A DNA stretch of 64,000 nt. Origin: Microbacterium fluvii (lineage in GTDB: Bacteria > Actinomycetota > Actinomycetes > Actinomycetales > Microbacteriaceae). The notes beneath the pieces were generated by a model. The model saw only the letters and a program-made list of their open reading frames with translations. It made no database searches and had not been told where the DNA came from. Both the position numbers and the translations under genes were made by a program. Shown one piece after another: positions 16,851 to 26,900 of this stretch (its first letter is position 1; the number at the start of each line of letters is the position of its first letter). Location of the stretch: positions 1,781,147 through 1,845,146 of the forward strand of contig NZ_JAOPFX010000001.1 of assembly GCF_025515205.1 (NCBI RefSeq), written 5' to 3'.

Positions 16851-17662
16851 CCACGCTGCACACTCTGCGCACCGAAGGACTCGTCGCCGGCTACGGACGC
16901 ACGACCATCATCGACGGCATCGACCTCGAGATCCCGACCGGGCGCATCAGCGTCATCGTCGGGGCGAACGCGTGCGGCAAGTCGACGCTGCTGAAGACGA
17001 TCTCGCGTCTGGTGCCCGCGCAGGGCGGCGCCGTCGTGCTCGACGGCAAGCGTATCGACCAGATCCCCACGAAAGAGCTCGCCCGCACTCTGGGCCTGCT
17101 GCCGCAGCAGCCGATCGCACCGGAGGGGATCGTGGTCGCCGACCTCGTCGGCAGAGGACGCCACCCCCACCAGAAGCTCTTCCGCTCGTGGACGGCAGAC
17201 GATGATCGCGCCGTCACGGAAGCCCTCGCCGCCACCGGTGTGCTGGAGCTCGCCGATCGCGCCGTCGACGAGCTCTCCGGCGGGCAGCGCCAGCGCGTCT
17301 GGATCGCGATGGCCCTCGCGCAGCAGACCGATGTGCTGCTGCTCGACGAGCCCACGACCTTCCTCGACGTCTCGCACCAGATCGAGGTGCTCGACCTGCT
17401 CACCGATCTCAACGCCACGCGCGGCACGACCATCGTGATGGTGCTGCACGACATCAACCTCGCCGCACGCTACGCCGATCACCTGTTCGCGCTGCGCGAG
17501 GGGCGCCTCGTCGCCGACGGCGCACCCCGCGACGTCATCACAAGCGACCTCGTCAGAGAGGTGTTCGAGCTCGACTGTCGTGTCATCGACGACCCCGTGT
17601 CGGGCACTCCCCTCGTCATCCCCCGCGGACGCCACCGCATCCTCCCCGACCCCTCGAACTGA
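16847..17662 (+). CDS. siderophore ABC transporter ATPase
   Basis: A 271-residue FepC-type ATPase that powers the two permeases. Walker A is GANACGKSTLL (Ala and Cys where GPNGxGKS is usual, still functional in this subfamily), Q-loop LLPQQP, signature LSGGQRQRVWIA, Walker B VLLLDEPTTFLDVSHQ, switch His in VLHDINLA. The ATG overlaps the previous stop (ATGA). Confidence 0.93.
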   Translation: MTTLHTLRTEGLVAGYGRTTIIDGIDLEIPTGRISVIVGANACGKSTLLKTISRLVPAQGGAVVLDGKRIDQIPTKELARTLGLLPQQPIAPEGIVVADLVGRGRHPHQKLFRSWTADDDRAVTEALAATGVLELADRAVDELSGGQRQRVWIAMALAQQTDVLLLDEPTTFLDVSHQIEVLDLLTDLNATRGTTIVMVLHDINLAARYADHLFALREGRLVADGAPRDVITSDLVREVFELDCRVIDDPVSGTPLVIPRGRHRILPDPSN

Positions 17663-17671
17663 CGGAGCCCC

Positions 17672-18580
17672 ATGTCCCTGCCGATGAGCGCCTTCTTCCG
17701 TGCCCGTGTCTCGAAGATCGTCGATGTGACCCCGAGCTTCCGACGGTTCACCTTCACCGGAGACGACCTCGCCGACTACGGCGACCCAGGACTCGACCAG
17801 CGCATCAAGGTCGTGTTCCCGACCGCCCAGCTGAGCCTCGACGCGATGCCGCTGGGCGACGACTGGTACGCGCAGTGGCGCGAGCTGCCCGAGGCCGACC
17901 GCCTGCCGTTCCGCACCTACACGACCAGGTACGTGCGCAACGACGTCGCCGAGGTCGACATCGACATGGTCTCGCACGATGTGCTCGGGCCGGCCTCGGA
18001 CTGGATCTCGCGCGCGCAGATCGGAGACGAGGTGCTGATCTACGGCCCGACGACGGCGCACACCGGCGTCAGTTACGGGATCGACTTCGTGCCGCCGGCG
18101 CAGAGCGAGCAGATCCTCCTCGCCGGCGATGAGACCGCCGCGCCGGCCATCGCGGTGATCCTCGAGCAGCTCCCGGCCGAGGCGCGCGGCGTGGTCGTGC
18201 TCGAGGTGCCCGCGGCCGGAGACGTCGACTACCTCCCCGCCCACCCGGGCTTCGAGTTCCACGTCGCCGCCCGCACCGGCGACGACGGCCGGCACGCCCA
18301 CCTGGTCGCCGGGGTCGAGGCCGCCGCCGAGCGCCTCGTGCCGGCGGGCCGCGGCGCCGAGGTCGAAGAGGTCGACATCGACCACGACATCCTCTGGGAG
18401 GTGCCGCGCACCGCCAAGGGCGGCGCCGCGCTGAAGAGCGCGCCGCTGTACTCGTGGCTGGCGGGCGAGGCGAGCGCGATCAAGGCGCTGCGACGTCACC
18501 TCGTGACCGGCATGGGCGTCGACCGCCGCGCGGTCGCGTTCATGGGCTACTGGCGGCTGGGCAGGGCCGAAGGCGCCTGA
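17672..18580 (+). CDS. siderophore-interacting protein (ferric-siderophore reductase)
   Basis: A 302-residue flavoprotein of the SIP/ViuB family that reduces iron in imported siderophores to release it in the cytoplasm. The N-terminal FAD domain has RFTFTGDDL and RTYTTRYVR; the C-terminal NAD(P)H domain has LLAGDETAAPAIA and AFMGYWRLGRAEGA. It starts 9 bp after the ATPase, so it is the last gene of the iron operon. Its last 34 bases overlap the convergent MFS gene. Confidence 0.9.
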   Translation: MSLPMSAFFRARVSKIVDVTPSFRRFTFTGDDLADYGDPGLDQRIKVVFPTAQLSLDAMPLGDDWYAQWRELPEADRLPFRTYTTRYVRNDVAEVDIDMVSHDVLGPASDWISRAQIGDEVLIYGPTTAHTGVSYGIDFVPPAQSEQILLAGDETAAPAIAVILEQLPAEARGVVVLEVPAAGDVDYLPAHPGFEFHVAARTGDDGRHAHLVAGVEAAAERLVPAGRGAEVEEVDIDHDILWEVPRTAKGGAALKSAPLYSWLAGEASAIKALRRHLVTGMGVDRRAVAFMGYWRLGRAEGA

Positions 18581-19935
18581 GTCCCCACCTCGTGCGCGTG
18601 CCCGAGCCGCAGCCCGGGCACAAGGGCGGCGAGGGCCAGCACGAGAGCCACGAGGAACACGGCGGGGAACGCGAGACCCGAGCCTGCCAGCGCCGTGAAG
18701 ACGAGGCCCATGACCGCGATCGAGGTGGCAGACCCCACCGCGTCGAAGATCGACAGCGCCGCCGAGTTGAAGCCCTGGTTCTGGGGTGTGGAGTAGGCCA
18801 GCGTCAGCACGGTGAGGCGCGGGTACATGAGCCCCATGCCGGCGCCCGCGAGCGCCCAGCCGACGATGACGACGGCGGGCGGCAGGTGCCACCACGCCGT
18901 CAGTGCCGCCGCGATCGTGGCTGCCGACAGCATCCCGAGGCCGACCAGGGTGATGCGCGCGTTGCCGATGCGGTCGCCGAATCGTCCCTGCACGTCGGCG
19001 GCGCCCGCCCACGCGAGCGCCGCCGCCGTCAGCCCGAGCCCCGCCCACGTAGGCGAGAAGCCGTAGTCGTCGATGAGCAGGTAGGGCACATAGATCTCGG
19101 CCCCGAACAGGGCTCCCGCGATGAGCCCGCGCATGAGCACGACGCTCGGCAGTCCGCGCGCCGCCCTGAGCGTCCCGCGGGGCACCAGCGGGCGCACCGC
19201 GATGACCACCAGCAGGGCGGATGCCGCCACCACCGCGGGTGCCCACGCACCGGCTCCGCCGGCCAGGCTCAGCGCGAGAGCGCCGGCGGCCACCGCGACG
19301 GCGCAGGCCAGCCGCGCCCCGATGCGCGCCCGCACAGGATCGTCCGTGTGCAGCGGGAGGGCGTGCAACCGCACCGCGACCGCGGCGAAGGCCAGCACCG
19401 TCAGCACTGCGACGCCCAGGAACACCCAGCGCCAGTGCAACAGCTCGGTGACCGCTCCCGCCAGGAACGGCCCGATCAGCGACGGCACCACCCAGGCGGC
19501 GGAGAACGCCGCGAACACGCGCCCGTGCAGATGCGCGGGATACACCCGCGCGACGACGACGTACAGGGCGACCGTCTGGCCTCCCGTGCCGAGTCCCTGC
19601 ACGAGCCGCCCGACGACGAGCAGCTCCATCGTGGGCGCGAGGCCCGCGATCAGGAGGCCGACGGTGAACAGCGCGACCGAGGCGTAGAGCGGCCCCTTCG
19701 GACCCGACCGGTCGCACCACGCTCCCACGGCGACCATGCCGATCACGCTCGTCGCGAGCGTGCCCGCGAACGCGACGGCATAGAGATGGTCGCCGCCGAG
19801 GTCCGCGCTGACGACGGGCATGACCGTCGTCAGCGCCAGCGCCTGCAGCGCAGCGAGGAAGATGAGCGCGACGGCACCCGCCGTCACCCCGACGTTGCGC
19901 GGCGACCAGATGCTCTCCGCCGTGACGTCGCTCAC
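18547..19935 (-). CDS. MFS transporter
   Basis: A 462-residue major-facilitator protein with about 12-14 hydrophobic segments; probably a drug or metabolite exporter. Seen: ALTTVMPVVSADLGGDHLYAV-type first helix and loop, and GRLVQGLGTGGQTVALYVV in the first half, the layout of the DHA2-like group. The GTG at 19935 overlaps the stop of the upstream lyase (GTGA), so the two are co-transcribed. The tail overlaps the siderophore-interacting protein gene by 34 bp. Confidence 0.88.
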   Translation of the reverse strand: MSDVTAESIWSPRNVGVTAGAVALIFLAALQALALTTVMPVVSADLGGDHLYAVAFAGTLATSVIGMVAVGAWCDRSGPKGPLYASVALFTVGLLIAGLAPTMELLVVGRLVQGLGTGGQTVALYVVVARVYPAHLHGRVFAAFSAAWVVPSLIGPFLAGAVTELLHWRWVFLGVAVLTVLAFAAVAVRLHALPLHTDDPVRARIGARLACAVAVAAGALALSLAGGAGAWAPAVVAASALLVVIAVRPLVPRGTLRAARGLPSVVLMRGLIAGALFGAEIYVPYLLIDDYGFSPTWAGLGLTAAALAWAGAADVQGRFGDRIGNARITLVGLGMLSAATIAAALTAWWHLPPAVVIVGWALAGAGMGLMYPRLTVLTLAYSTPQNQGFNSAALSIFDAVGSATSIAVMGLVFTALAGSGLAFPAVFLVALVLALAALVPGLRLGHAHEVGTQAPSALPSRQ

Positions 19936-21092
19936 GATGCCGCGAGCGCTCCGATGCGGGTGATCGCCTCGCGCAGCACCTCGGGTGCGCAGGCGAAGTT
20001 GATGCGCACGTGGCCGGCGCCCTCCGCCCCGAAGTACGGGCCGAAGTGCAGTGCCACTTTGGCCTCGCGGAGGATCTTGACGGCGGGATTGTCCCCCCAG
20101 CCGAGGTCGGTGAGATCGACCCAGGCGAGGTAGCCGGCATCGGGGATGCGGTAGCGCGCCGCAGGCAGGTGCTCGGCGAGCAGGTCGGCCAGCAGTCGTC
20201 GGTTCTCGTCGAGGGCTGCCAACAGGCTGTCGAGGTAGGCGTCGCTCTCGGGGCTCAGCGCCGCCACACCCGCGAGCGCGCCGAACAGTCCGGTGCGCCA
20301 CTCGACCTCGTCGGGCATGTCGGCGACGATCTTCGCGGTCTCGTCGCCGGCGGTGACCATGACGGCGCACTTGAGGCCCGCGAGATTGAACGCCTTGCTG
20401 GCGCTCGTGACGGCGAACCCTACCTTGGCCGCCGTCTCAGAGGCCGCGAGGAACGGCGTGAACGACGCTCCGGGCTGCACGAGCGGCGCGTGGATCTCGT
20501 CGCTGATGACGGCGGCGCCGAAGCCGGCGGCGAGGTCGGCGAGGGCCGCGAGGGACTCGCGCGCGTGCGCCGTGCCAGTGGGGTTGTGCGGGTTGCACAG
20601 CAGCACGGCACGCGCTCCGCCGGCCAGGGCCGCCTCGATGCCGAGCAGGTCGAGCTCCCATGCGTCGCCGGTGTCGACGAGCGGCACGGTCTCGGGCTCG
20701 GCGCCGACCTCGCGCACGCAGTCGTAGAACGGCGGATACACGGGAGGAGTGACGATGACGCGGTCGCCGGGGTTCGTGACGACGCGCAGGATCTCGACCA
20801 CGCCCATCATGACGTCACACGTCGAGCGCACGCGGGCGGGGTCGACCTCCCACCCGAAGCGGCGCAGCGCGAACTGCGCGAACGCGTCGCGGATGCCGGG
20901 GTCGGGCGGCGTGTAGCCGGTGTCGCCCAGGCCGACCGCCTCGGTCAGCCTCGCCGTGATCGCCGGCGCCAGCGGGTAGTCGGTCTCGGCCACGAACAGC
21001 GGCAGCACGTCGTCGGGATAGCGGCGCCACTTCGTGCTCGAGCGGCGGCGCAGCTCATCGACGGACAGGGCCTGCAGGGGGGCGACACTCAC
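19932..21092 (-). CDS. PatB/MalY-type PLP aminotransferase, likely cystathionine beta-lyase
   Basis: Fold-type I PLP enzyme of 386 residues. Seen: VAETDYPLAPAI near the N-terminus (PatB/MalY group), VTPPVYPPFY, LLCNPHNPTGTA, ISDEIHAPLV and the PLP lysine in SASKAFNLAGLKCA. Family members cleave cystathionine or cysteine conjugates. Coupling to the MFS exporter suggests joint handling of a sulfur compound, but this is inference. The GTG start is six bases after TAGGCT (revcomp 21099-21104), hence leaderless. It is not a SufS-type desulfurase. Confidence 0.85.
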   Translation of the reverse strand: MSVAPLQALSVDELRRRSSTKWRRYPDDVLPLFVAETDYPLAPAITARLTEAVGLGDTGYTPPDPGIRDAFAQFALRRFGWEVDPARVRSTCDVMMGVVEILRVVTNPGDRVIVTPPVYPPFYDCVREVGAEPETVPLVDTGDAWELDLLGIEAALAGGARAVLLCNPHNPTGTAHARESLAALADLAAGFGAAVISDEIHAPLVQPGASFTPFLAASETAAKVGFAVTSASKAFNLAGLKCAVMVTAGDETAKIVADMPDEVEWRTGLFGALAGVAALSPESDAYLDSLLAALDENRRLLADLLAEHLPAARYRIPDAGYLAWVDLTDLGWGDNPAVKILREAKVALHFGPYFGAEGAGHVRINFACAPEVLREAITRIGALAAS

Positions 21093-21139
21093 CCTCCGAG
21101 CCTATCGGCGGCGGCGGATGCGGGAGCCTCCGCGTGTCG

Positions 21140-21469
21140 TCAAATGGCGAAGCCCAACGCCCGCATCATGTCGCGCCCGTCGTCGGTGATGCGCTCGGGG
21201 CCCCACGGCGGCATCCACACCCAGTTGATGCGGAAGCGCTCCACGACGCCGTCCAGCGCCTGAGCCGTCTGCTCCTCGAGCACGTCGGTCAGGGGGCACC
21301 CGGCCGACGTGAGGGTCATGTGGATGACCAGCGCGTCGTTCTCGTCGTCCCACGCGAGGTCGTAGATGAGCCCGAGGTCGACGACGTTGATCCCGAGCTC
21401 GGGGTCCATGACGTCTTTGAGGGACTCGGTGACCTCGTCGTACTTCTCCGGCGTGAGGGTCGCGGTCAT
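21140..21469 (-). CDS. SufT-like metal-sulfur cluster assembly factor (DUF59/MIP18)
   Basis: A 109-residue DUF59 protein: VMDPELGINVVDLGLIYDL, and the conserved Cys in LTSAGCPLTDVL. Helps mature iron-sulfur proteins. It follows sufC by 16 bp, but a TAGGAT hexamer (revcomp 21477-21482) seven bases before ATG 21469 suggests an additional internal leaderless promoter. The ATG is chosen over an upstream extension into sufC for that reason and because the domain starts here. Confidence 0.9.
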   Translation of the reverse strand: MTATLTPEKYDEVTESLKDVMDPELGINVVDLGLIYDLAWDDENDALVIHMTLTSAGCPLTDVLEEQTAQALDGVVERFRINWVWMPPWGPERITDDGRDMMRALGFAI

Positions 21470-21485
21470 GGGTGCGATCCTACGC

Positions 21486-22262
<777 letters not shown>

Positions 22263-22276
22263 CTTCGGTTCCTCAC

Positions 22277-22606
22277 TCAGTTCACTTCTTTGGTCACGGC
22301 AGGGTCGATGAGCACATCGTCTCCGTCGATCGTGACCTCGTAGACGGGCACCGGCTCGTAGGCCGGAAGGTTCAGGGGGCGGCCGGTGATCAGCGAGAAC
22401 GCCGAGCCGTGCGCCCAGCACTCCAGCGTCTCGCCCTCGACGAAGCCGTCGGCGAGCGAGATGTCGCCGTGCGTGCAGGTGTCGCCGATCGCGTGCACCT
22501 CGCCGTTGGAGTCGAGCACGACCGCGATCGGCACTCCGTCGACCTCGACGCGCACGGCGGCGTCCTGTTCGAGGTCGGACAGGCTCAGCACCTTCTGCGC
22601 GGTCAT
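22277..22606 (-). CDS. Rieske [2Fe-2S] ferredoxin in SUF operon
   Basis: A 109-residue Rieske protein of the non-heme dioxygenase ferredoxin type. Cluster ligands are in CTHGDISLA and CWAHGSAF (Cys-x-His and Cys-x2-His). It lies between sufD and sufC and overlaps the sufD stop (ATGA). The position suggests a role in delivering electrons or as an early client of cluster assembly; the exact role is not established to my knowledge. Confidence 0.93.
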   Translation of the reverse strand: MTAQKVLSLSDLEQDAAVRVEVDGVPIAVVLDSNGEVHAIGDTCTHGDISLADGFVEGETLECWAHGSAFSLITGRPLNLPAYEPVPVYEVTIDGDDVLIDPAVTKEVN

Positions 22607-23787
22607 CCCTGCGCCCCAGCGGCCAGCTCCGCCTCGACGGCCGCCGACAGCTCCTCCTCGAGGGAGGGCACGCCGATCTTCTGGATGATCTCGGCGAGGA
22701 AGCCGATCACGACCAGGCGCCGCGCCTCCTCCTCCGGGATGCCGCGGGCCTGCAGGTAGAAGAGCTGCTCGTCGTCGAACCGGCCGGTGGCGCTGGCGTG
22801 GCCTGCGCCCTGGATGTCGCCGGTCTCGATCTCGAGGTTGGGCACCGAGTCGGCACGGGCGCCGTCGGTGAGCACGAGGTTGCGGTTGGCCTCGTACGAG
22901 TCCGTGCCCACGGCATCCGGTCCGATCAGCACGTCGCCGATCCAGACGCTGCGCGCCCCGACGCCCTGCAGAGCGCCCTTGTAGAGCACGTCGCCCTTGG
23001 TCTGCGCACCCTTGTGGTGCAGATACACCTGGCTCTCGAGGTGCTGGCCGGCGTCGGAGTACGACAGGCCGTACAGCTCCGCCTCCGAACCGGTGCCGGC
23101 GAGCTCGACCGAGGGGTTCACGCGCACGACGCCGCCGCCGAAGCTGACGACGATGTGACGCAGGTAGGCGTCCTTGTCGACGCGTGCCTGGTGGGATGCC
23201 GCGTGCACGGCGTCGTCCTGCCAGTTCTGCACCGTGACCACCTCGAGGTGGGCCCCGTCGCGCACGATGATCTCGACGTTCTGCGCGAGCTGGGCGGTCC
23301 CCGAGTGGCGGATGACGATGGTGGCGCGGGAGTTCGGGAGCGCCTCGACCACGACGTGGGCGTGGGCGCGACCGCCGTTGCCGTGCACGTCGACGACGAT
23401 GGGCTCGGCGAGCTCGGCATCCGCCGGCACCCGCACGAGGTGCGCCTCCTGCTCGCGGCTCCACGCGATCGCGGCGGAGAGGTCTTCGGGGGTGAACACC
23501 TCGCCGCGCGGGGCGTCGCCGACGGCGAGGAGCCCCGTCTCGGGGGCGCCTGTGACCGTCACGGCGACCGCATCCGGGTCGCCGGCGACATCCTCGAACA
23601 GCGCCGAGAGCCGCGCGACGGGCGTGTAGCGGAAGTTGACCTCGCGGCCGGTCGGCGTCGCGAAGTCGGCGGGGTCGAACGAGTGCGGCCGCTCCGAGCG
23701 GGTCTGCACGGGCACGAACGCCCCTGCGCCGTCGGAATGCGCGGTGGAACCCGGCACCACCTGGGGTGCCTCTGTCGTGGTCGTCAT
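22603..23787 (-). CDS. sufD: Fe-S assembly scaffold protein SufD
   Basis: A 394-residue SufB/D-family scaffold subunit: beta-helix core with SDAGQHLESQVYLHHKGAQT, GRFDDEQLFYLQARGIPEEE and ARRLVVIGFLAEII. Forms SufBC2D with its neighbours. The ATG lies one base after the sufB stop. Confidence 0.93.
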   Translation of the reverse strand: MTTTTEAPQVVPGSTAHSDGAGAFVPVQTRSERPHSFDPADFATPTGREVNFRYTPVARLSALFEDVAGDPDAVAVTVTGAPETGLLAVGDAPRGEVFTPEDLSAAIAWSREQEAHLVRVPADAELAEPIVVDVHGNGGRAHAHVVVEALPNSRATIVIRHSGTAQLAQNVEIIVRDGAHLEVVTVQNWQDDAVHAASHQARVDKDAYLRHIVVSFGGGVVRVNPSVELAGTGSEAELYGLSYSDAGQHLESQVYLHHKGAQTKGDVLYKGALQGVGARSVWIGDVLIGPDAVGTDSYEANRNLVLTDGARADSVPNLEIETGDIQGAGHASATGRFDDEQLFYLQARGIPEEEARRLVVIGFLAEIIQKIGVPSLEEELSAAVEAELAAGAQG

Positions 23788-23788
23788 G

Positions 23789-25207
23789 TCAGCCGACCGA
23801 TCCTTCCATGCCCATCTCGATGAGCTTGTTCAGCTCGAGGGCGTACTCCATGGGCAGTTCGCGGGCGATCGGCTCGATGAAGCCTCGGACGATCATGGCC
23901 ATGGCCTCGTCTTCCGGCATGCCTCGGGACTGCAGGTAGAACAGCTGCTCTTCGCTGACCTTGGAGACGGTGGCCTCGTGGCCCAGCTGCACGTCGTCGA
24001 CGCGGATGTCGATCGCCGGGTACGTGTCGCTGCGCGAGATCGTGTCCACCAGCAGCGCATCGCAGCGCACCGTGTTGGCCGAATGGTGGGCGTTCGCGTC
24101 GACGCGCACCTCGCCGCGGTAGCCGGCGCGACCGCCGCCTCGCGCGATCGACTTCGAGACGATCGAGGACTGCGTGTAGGGCGCCATGTGGATCATCTTC
24201 GCGCCCGCGTCCTGGTGCTGGCCGGGGCCGGCGAAGGCGACCGAGAGGGTCTCGCCCTTGGCGTGCTCGCCCATCAGGAAGATCGACGGGTACTTCATCG
24301 TGACCTTCGAGCCGATGTTGCCGTCGACCCACTCCATCGTGGCGCCCTCGTGGGCCATGGCGCGCTTGGTGACGAGGTTGTAGACGTTCGTCGACCAGTT
24401 CTGGATCGTCGTGTAGCGCACGCGGGCGTTCTTCTTGACGATGATCTCGACGACGGCCGAGTGCAGCGAGTCGCTCTGGTAGATCGGAGCGGTGCAGCCC
24501 TCGATGTAGTGGACGTAGGAGTCCTCGTCGGCGATGATCAGCGTCCGCTCGAACTGACCCATGTTCTCGGTGTTGATGCGGAAGTACGCCTGGAGCGGGA
24601 TCTCGACGTGCACGCCCTTGGGCACGTACACGAACGAACCGCCCGACCACACGGCCGTGTTCAGCGCGGCGAACTTGTTGTCGCCGGCGGGGATGACCGT
24701 GCCGAAGTACTCCTCGAAGAACTCCGGGTGCTCCTTGAGAGCCGTGTCGGTGTCCATGAAGATGACACCCTGCGCCTCCAGCTCCTCCTGGATCTGGTGG
24801 TAGACGACCTCGGACTCGTACTGCGCGGCGACGCCGGCGACCAGGCGCGCACGCTCGGCCTCGGGGATGCCGAGCCGCTCGTAGGTGTTGCGGATGTCTT
24901 CCGGGAGGTCTTCCCAGGTCTGCGCCTGCTTCTCGGTGGAGCGCACGAAGTACTTGATGTTCTCGAAGTCGATGTCGCTGAGGTCTGCACCCCACGTCGG
25001 CATCGGCTTGCGGCCGAACAGCTGCAGACCCTTCAGACGGGTCTTCAGCATCCACTCCGGCTCGCTCTTGAGGGCCGAGATGTCGCGCACGACGGCTTCG
25101 CTGAGCCCGCGTTTGGCGCTGGCTCCGGCGGCATCGGGGTCGTGCCAGCCGAACTCGTACACCCCCAGGCCTTCGAGCTCGGGTCGGTCGATCAGCACAT
25201 CGGACAT
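23789..25207 (-). CDS. sufB: Fe-S assembly scaffold protein SufB
   Basis: A 472-residue scaffold subunit and first gene of the SUF operon. Seen: [19 protein letters not shown] (with conserved Cys), [20 protein letters not shown] and [18 protein letters not shown] 25207 is preceded by GAGGAGAG. No SufR-type repressor gene lies upstream, and no SufS or SufU follows in the operon, so the sulfur donor must be encoded elsewhere. Confidence 0.96.
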   Translation of the reverse strand: MSDVLIDRPELEGLGVYEFGWHDPDAAGASAKRGLSEAVVRDISALKSEPEWMLKTRLKGLQLFGRKPMPTWGADLSDIDFENIKYFVRSTEKQAQTWEDLPEDIRNTYERLGIPEAERARLVAGVAAQYESEVVYHQIQEELEAQGVIFMDTDTALKEHPEFFEEYFGTVIPAGDNKFAALNTAVWSGGSFVYVPKGVHVEIPLQAYFRINTENMGQFERTLIIADEDSYVHYIEGCTAPIYQSDSLHSAVVEIIVKKNARVRYTTIQNWSTNVYNLVTKRAMAHEGATMEWVDGNIGSKVTMKYPSIFLMGEHAKGETLSVAFAGPGQHQDAGAKMIHMAPYTQSSIVSKSIARGGGRAGYRGEVRVDANAHHSANTVRCDALLVDTISRSDTYPAIDIRVDDVQLGHEATVSKVSEEQLFYLQSRGMPEDEAMAMIVRGFIEPIARELPMEYALELNKLIEMGMEGSVG

Positions 25208-25329
25208 CGTCACACTCTCCTCAATGGGCCTCAACGGTGTCATCCGCCCCGGCATTCCGGTTCTTCCTGGGAGTTCGGAAGGGGGATGCCGCTCTGCGGG
25301 CCACATAAACCGGCGCTGTCCATCGCGCC

Positions 25330-25335
25330 TAGACT
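25330..25335 (+). promoter_or_regulatory. -10 element of the ctaA transcript
   Basis: TAGACT followed by seven bases and the ATG of a 37-codon open frame at 25343. The transcript would begin at or next to that ATG and run 110 bases before ctaA starts. The remainder of the 245-bp gap to sufB has a CCGGCATTCCGG palindrome (25246-25257) but nothing else I can assign. Confidence 0.5.
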
Positions 25336-25342
25336 GTCAGGG

Positions 25343-25456
25343 ATGCGGTGCGCATCACGCGCCCGCCATCCAACCCCTCAAGTCTACAGGCAACGCCTCA
25401 CCCGCGGCGTGCCCGGCGTCCACTCGGACGCGCCACCCAGGAGGACCGGCGCATGA
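25343..25456 (+). CDS. candidate leaderless upstream ORF coupled to ctaA
   Basis: A 37-codon frame beginning MRCASRARHPTPQVYRQR and rich in Arg. The ATG is seven bases after TAGACT, the usual leaderless spacing in this genome, and the TGA overlaps the ctaA start (ATGA). Its AGG AGG codons serve as the ctaA Shine-Dalgarno. It could be a translated regulator of ctaA; it could also be chance. No homology is recognisable. Confidence 0.4.
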   Translation: MRCASRARHPTPQVYRQRLTRGVPGVHSDAPPRRTGA

Positions 25457-26379
25457 CCCTCGCGCAGACCACGTCCAGAACACGCTTCTCGCCCATGCCC
25501 GGCGAGATCACCGGCTGGACGAGGGCGATGGCGTGGCTGCTGCTGATCGTCAACATCGGCATCGTCGGCACCGGCGGCCTCGTGCGCCTCACCGGCTCCG
25601 GCATGGGCTGCGAGACCTGGCCGTACTGCACGTCCGAGTCGCTCGTGCCCACTCCGGAGCTCGGCATCCACGGCCTCATCGAGTTCGGCAACCGCACGCT
25701 CACCGGCGTGCTCGTGATCGTCGCGCTGCTGGCGTTCCTGTCGGTCGTGCGGCTGCGCCGCGAGCGCCCCGAGCTGATGTGGCTGACCTTCGCGGTCGGC
25801 ATCGGCATCATCGTGCAGGCCGTCGTGGGCGGAATCACGGTGTGGATGCACCTGCACCCGAGCGTCGTGGGCGTGCACTACCTGATCTCGGCGGCGCTCG
25901 TCGCGATCGCGACGGTGCACCTCGTGCGCGTCTACGCCGTGCCGGGGCCGCGCGAGCGCCTCGTCGATCGCGGCTACGCGATCCTCACCCACGTGGCCTC
26001 GCTCGCCGTGCTCGTCACCGTGATCGTCGGCATCCTGCTCACCGGGTCGGGCCCGCACGCGGGCGACGACGCGGCGGCGCGCAACGGCCTCGACCCGATC
26101 TTCTGGCAGCACGTGCACAGCTGGCCGGCCTACGCGACCCTCGCTCTGACGATCGCGATCTTCGCGTGGTCGTTCCGTCAGCCGCGGCAGCTGCACCTCA
26201 CCCGGTGGACGGGGATGCTGCTGGGCGTCGAGTTCGTGCAGATCGGGGTGGGCCTGTGGCAGGCCCGCACGGGTCTTCCGATCGCGCTGGTGAACATCCA
26301 CATGGTGCTCGCGGTCTGCCTGGTGGCGGCGATGACGGTCGTCGTCATGCACCTCAAGGCGCCGATCGCGCGTTCATAG
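25453..26379 (+). CDS. ctaA: heme A synthase
   Basis: A 308-residue COX15/CtaA-family membrane protein that oxidises heme O to heme A for cytochrome c oxidase. About eight helices; GGLVRLTGSGMGCETWPYC holds the conserved cysteine pair, FGNRTLTG and VVGVHYLIS and NIHMVLA carry heme-ligand histidines. ATG 25453 follows AGGAGG by nine bases. It faces away from sufB and lies near ctaB, which makes the substrate. Confidence 0.93.
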   Translation: MTLAQTTSRTRFSPMPGEITGWTRAMAWLLLIVNIGIVGTGGLVRLTGSGMGCETWPYCTSESLVPTPELGIHGLIEFGNRTLTGVLVIVALLAFLSVVRLRRERPELMWLTFAVGIGIIVQAVVGGITVWMHLHPSVVGVHYLISAALVAIATVHLVRVYAVPGPRERLVDRGYAILTHVASLAVLVTVIVGILLTGSGPHAGDDAAARNGLDPIFWQHVHSWPAYATLALTIAIFAWSFRQPRQLHLTRWTGMLLGVEFVQIGVGLWQARTGLPIALVNIHMVLAVCLVAAMTVVVMHLKAPIARS

Positions 26380-26475
26380 CGAACTCATCGCAAACTCCGA
26401 CCGACGGCCCATTCGGGCGGGTGACACTGGAACACGCCGTGCCGCCCGGGCGCGGCGTTGAGGAGTTCGCACACC

Positions 26476-26886
26476 ATGCACACCCGTACCCGCCTGCTGC
26501 GCAGCATCCCGTTCTGGGTGCTCGTCGTCGGCTCGCTCGCATCCATCGTCTACGGCGTCCTGCAGCTGATCGAGAAGCTCTCGGTGATGGAGACCACACT
26601 CACCGACGGCACCGCCACCGGCGTCGAGGTCTACGTCGGTCAGTCGGTCGTCGTGGTCGCCGCCATCCTGATCGGCGCCGGCATCGTGGGCCTGGCCCTC
26701 GCCCTGTCGCTCGCGACCGCCGCGAAGGTGTTCGCCCCGGTCGCCCCCGCCGTCGAGGTCATCGACTGGGACGCCGACGAGGTCGCCGACGAAGAGCCCG
26801 CCGCCGAAGCCCTCGAGACCGAGCAGCCCGTCGCAGAGGAGCTCGACGCCGACGCCGCCGAGGTGGAGGCCGCACCGGCCCGCTGA
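26476..26886 (+). CDS. two-helix membrane protein with acidic tail
   Basis: A 136-residue protein of unknown function. Two hydrophobic helices (about residues 10-32 and 55-80) are separated by a short polar loop and followed by a ~50-residue tail very rich in Glu, Asp and Ala. ATG 26476 is chosen over one 18 bases upstream because GAGGAG precedes it. It has no obvious link to heme synthesis beyond position. Confidence 0.7.
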   Translation: MHTRTRLLRSIPFWVLVVGSLASIVYGVLQLIEKLSVMETTLTDGTATGVEVYVGQSVVVVAAILIGAGIVGLALALSLATAAKVFAPVAPAVEVIDWDADEVADEEPAAEALETEQPVAEELDADAAEVEAAPAR

Positions 26887-26900
26887 CCCGCAGCATCCGC

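Noticed and set aside
16808..20140. Very long open frame on the minus strand opposite the iron operon and through the MFS region
   Set aside because: It mixes reverse-strand shadows of high-GC genes, is Arg/Ala/Gly-rich without domains, and the genes on the correct frames have clear family motifs.
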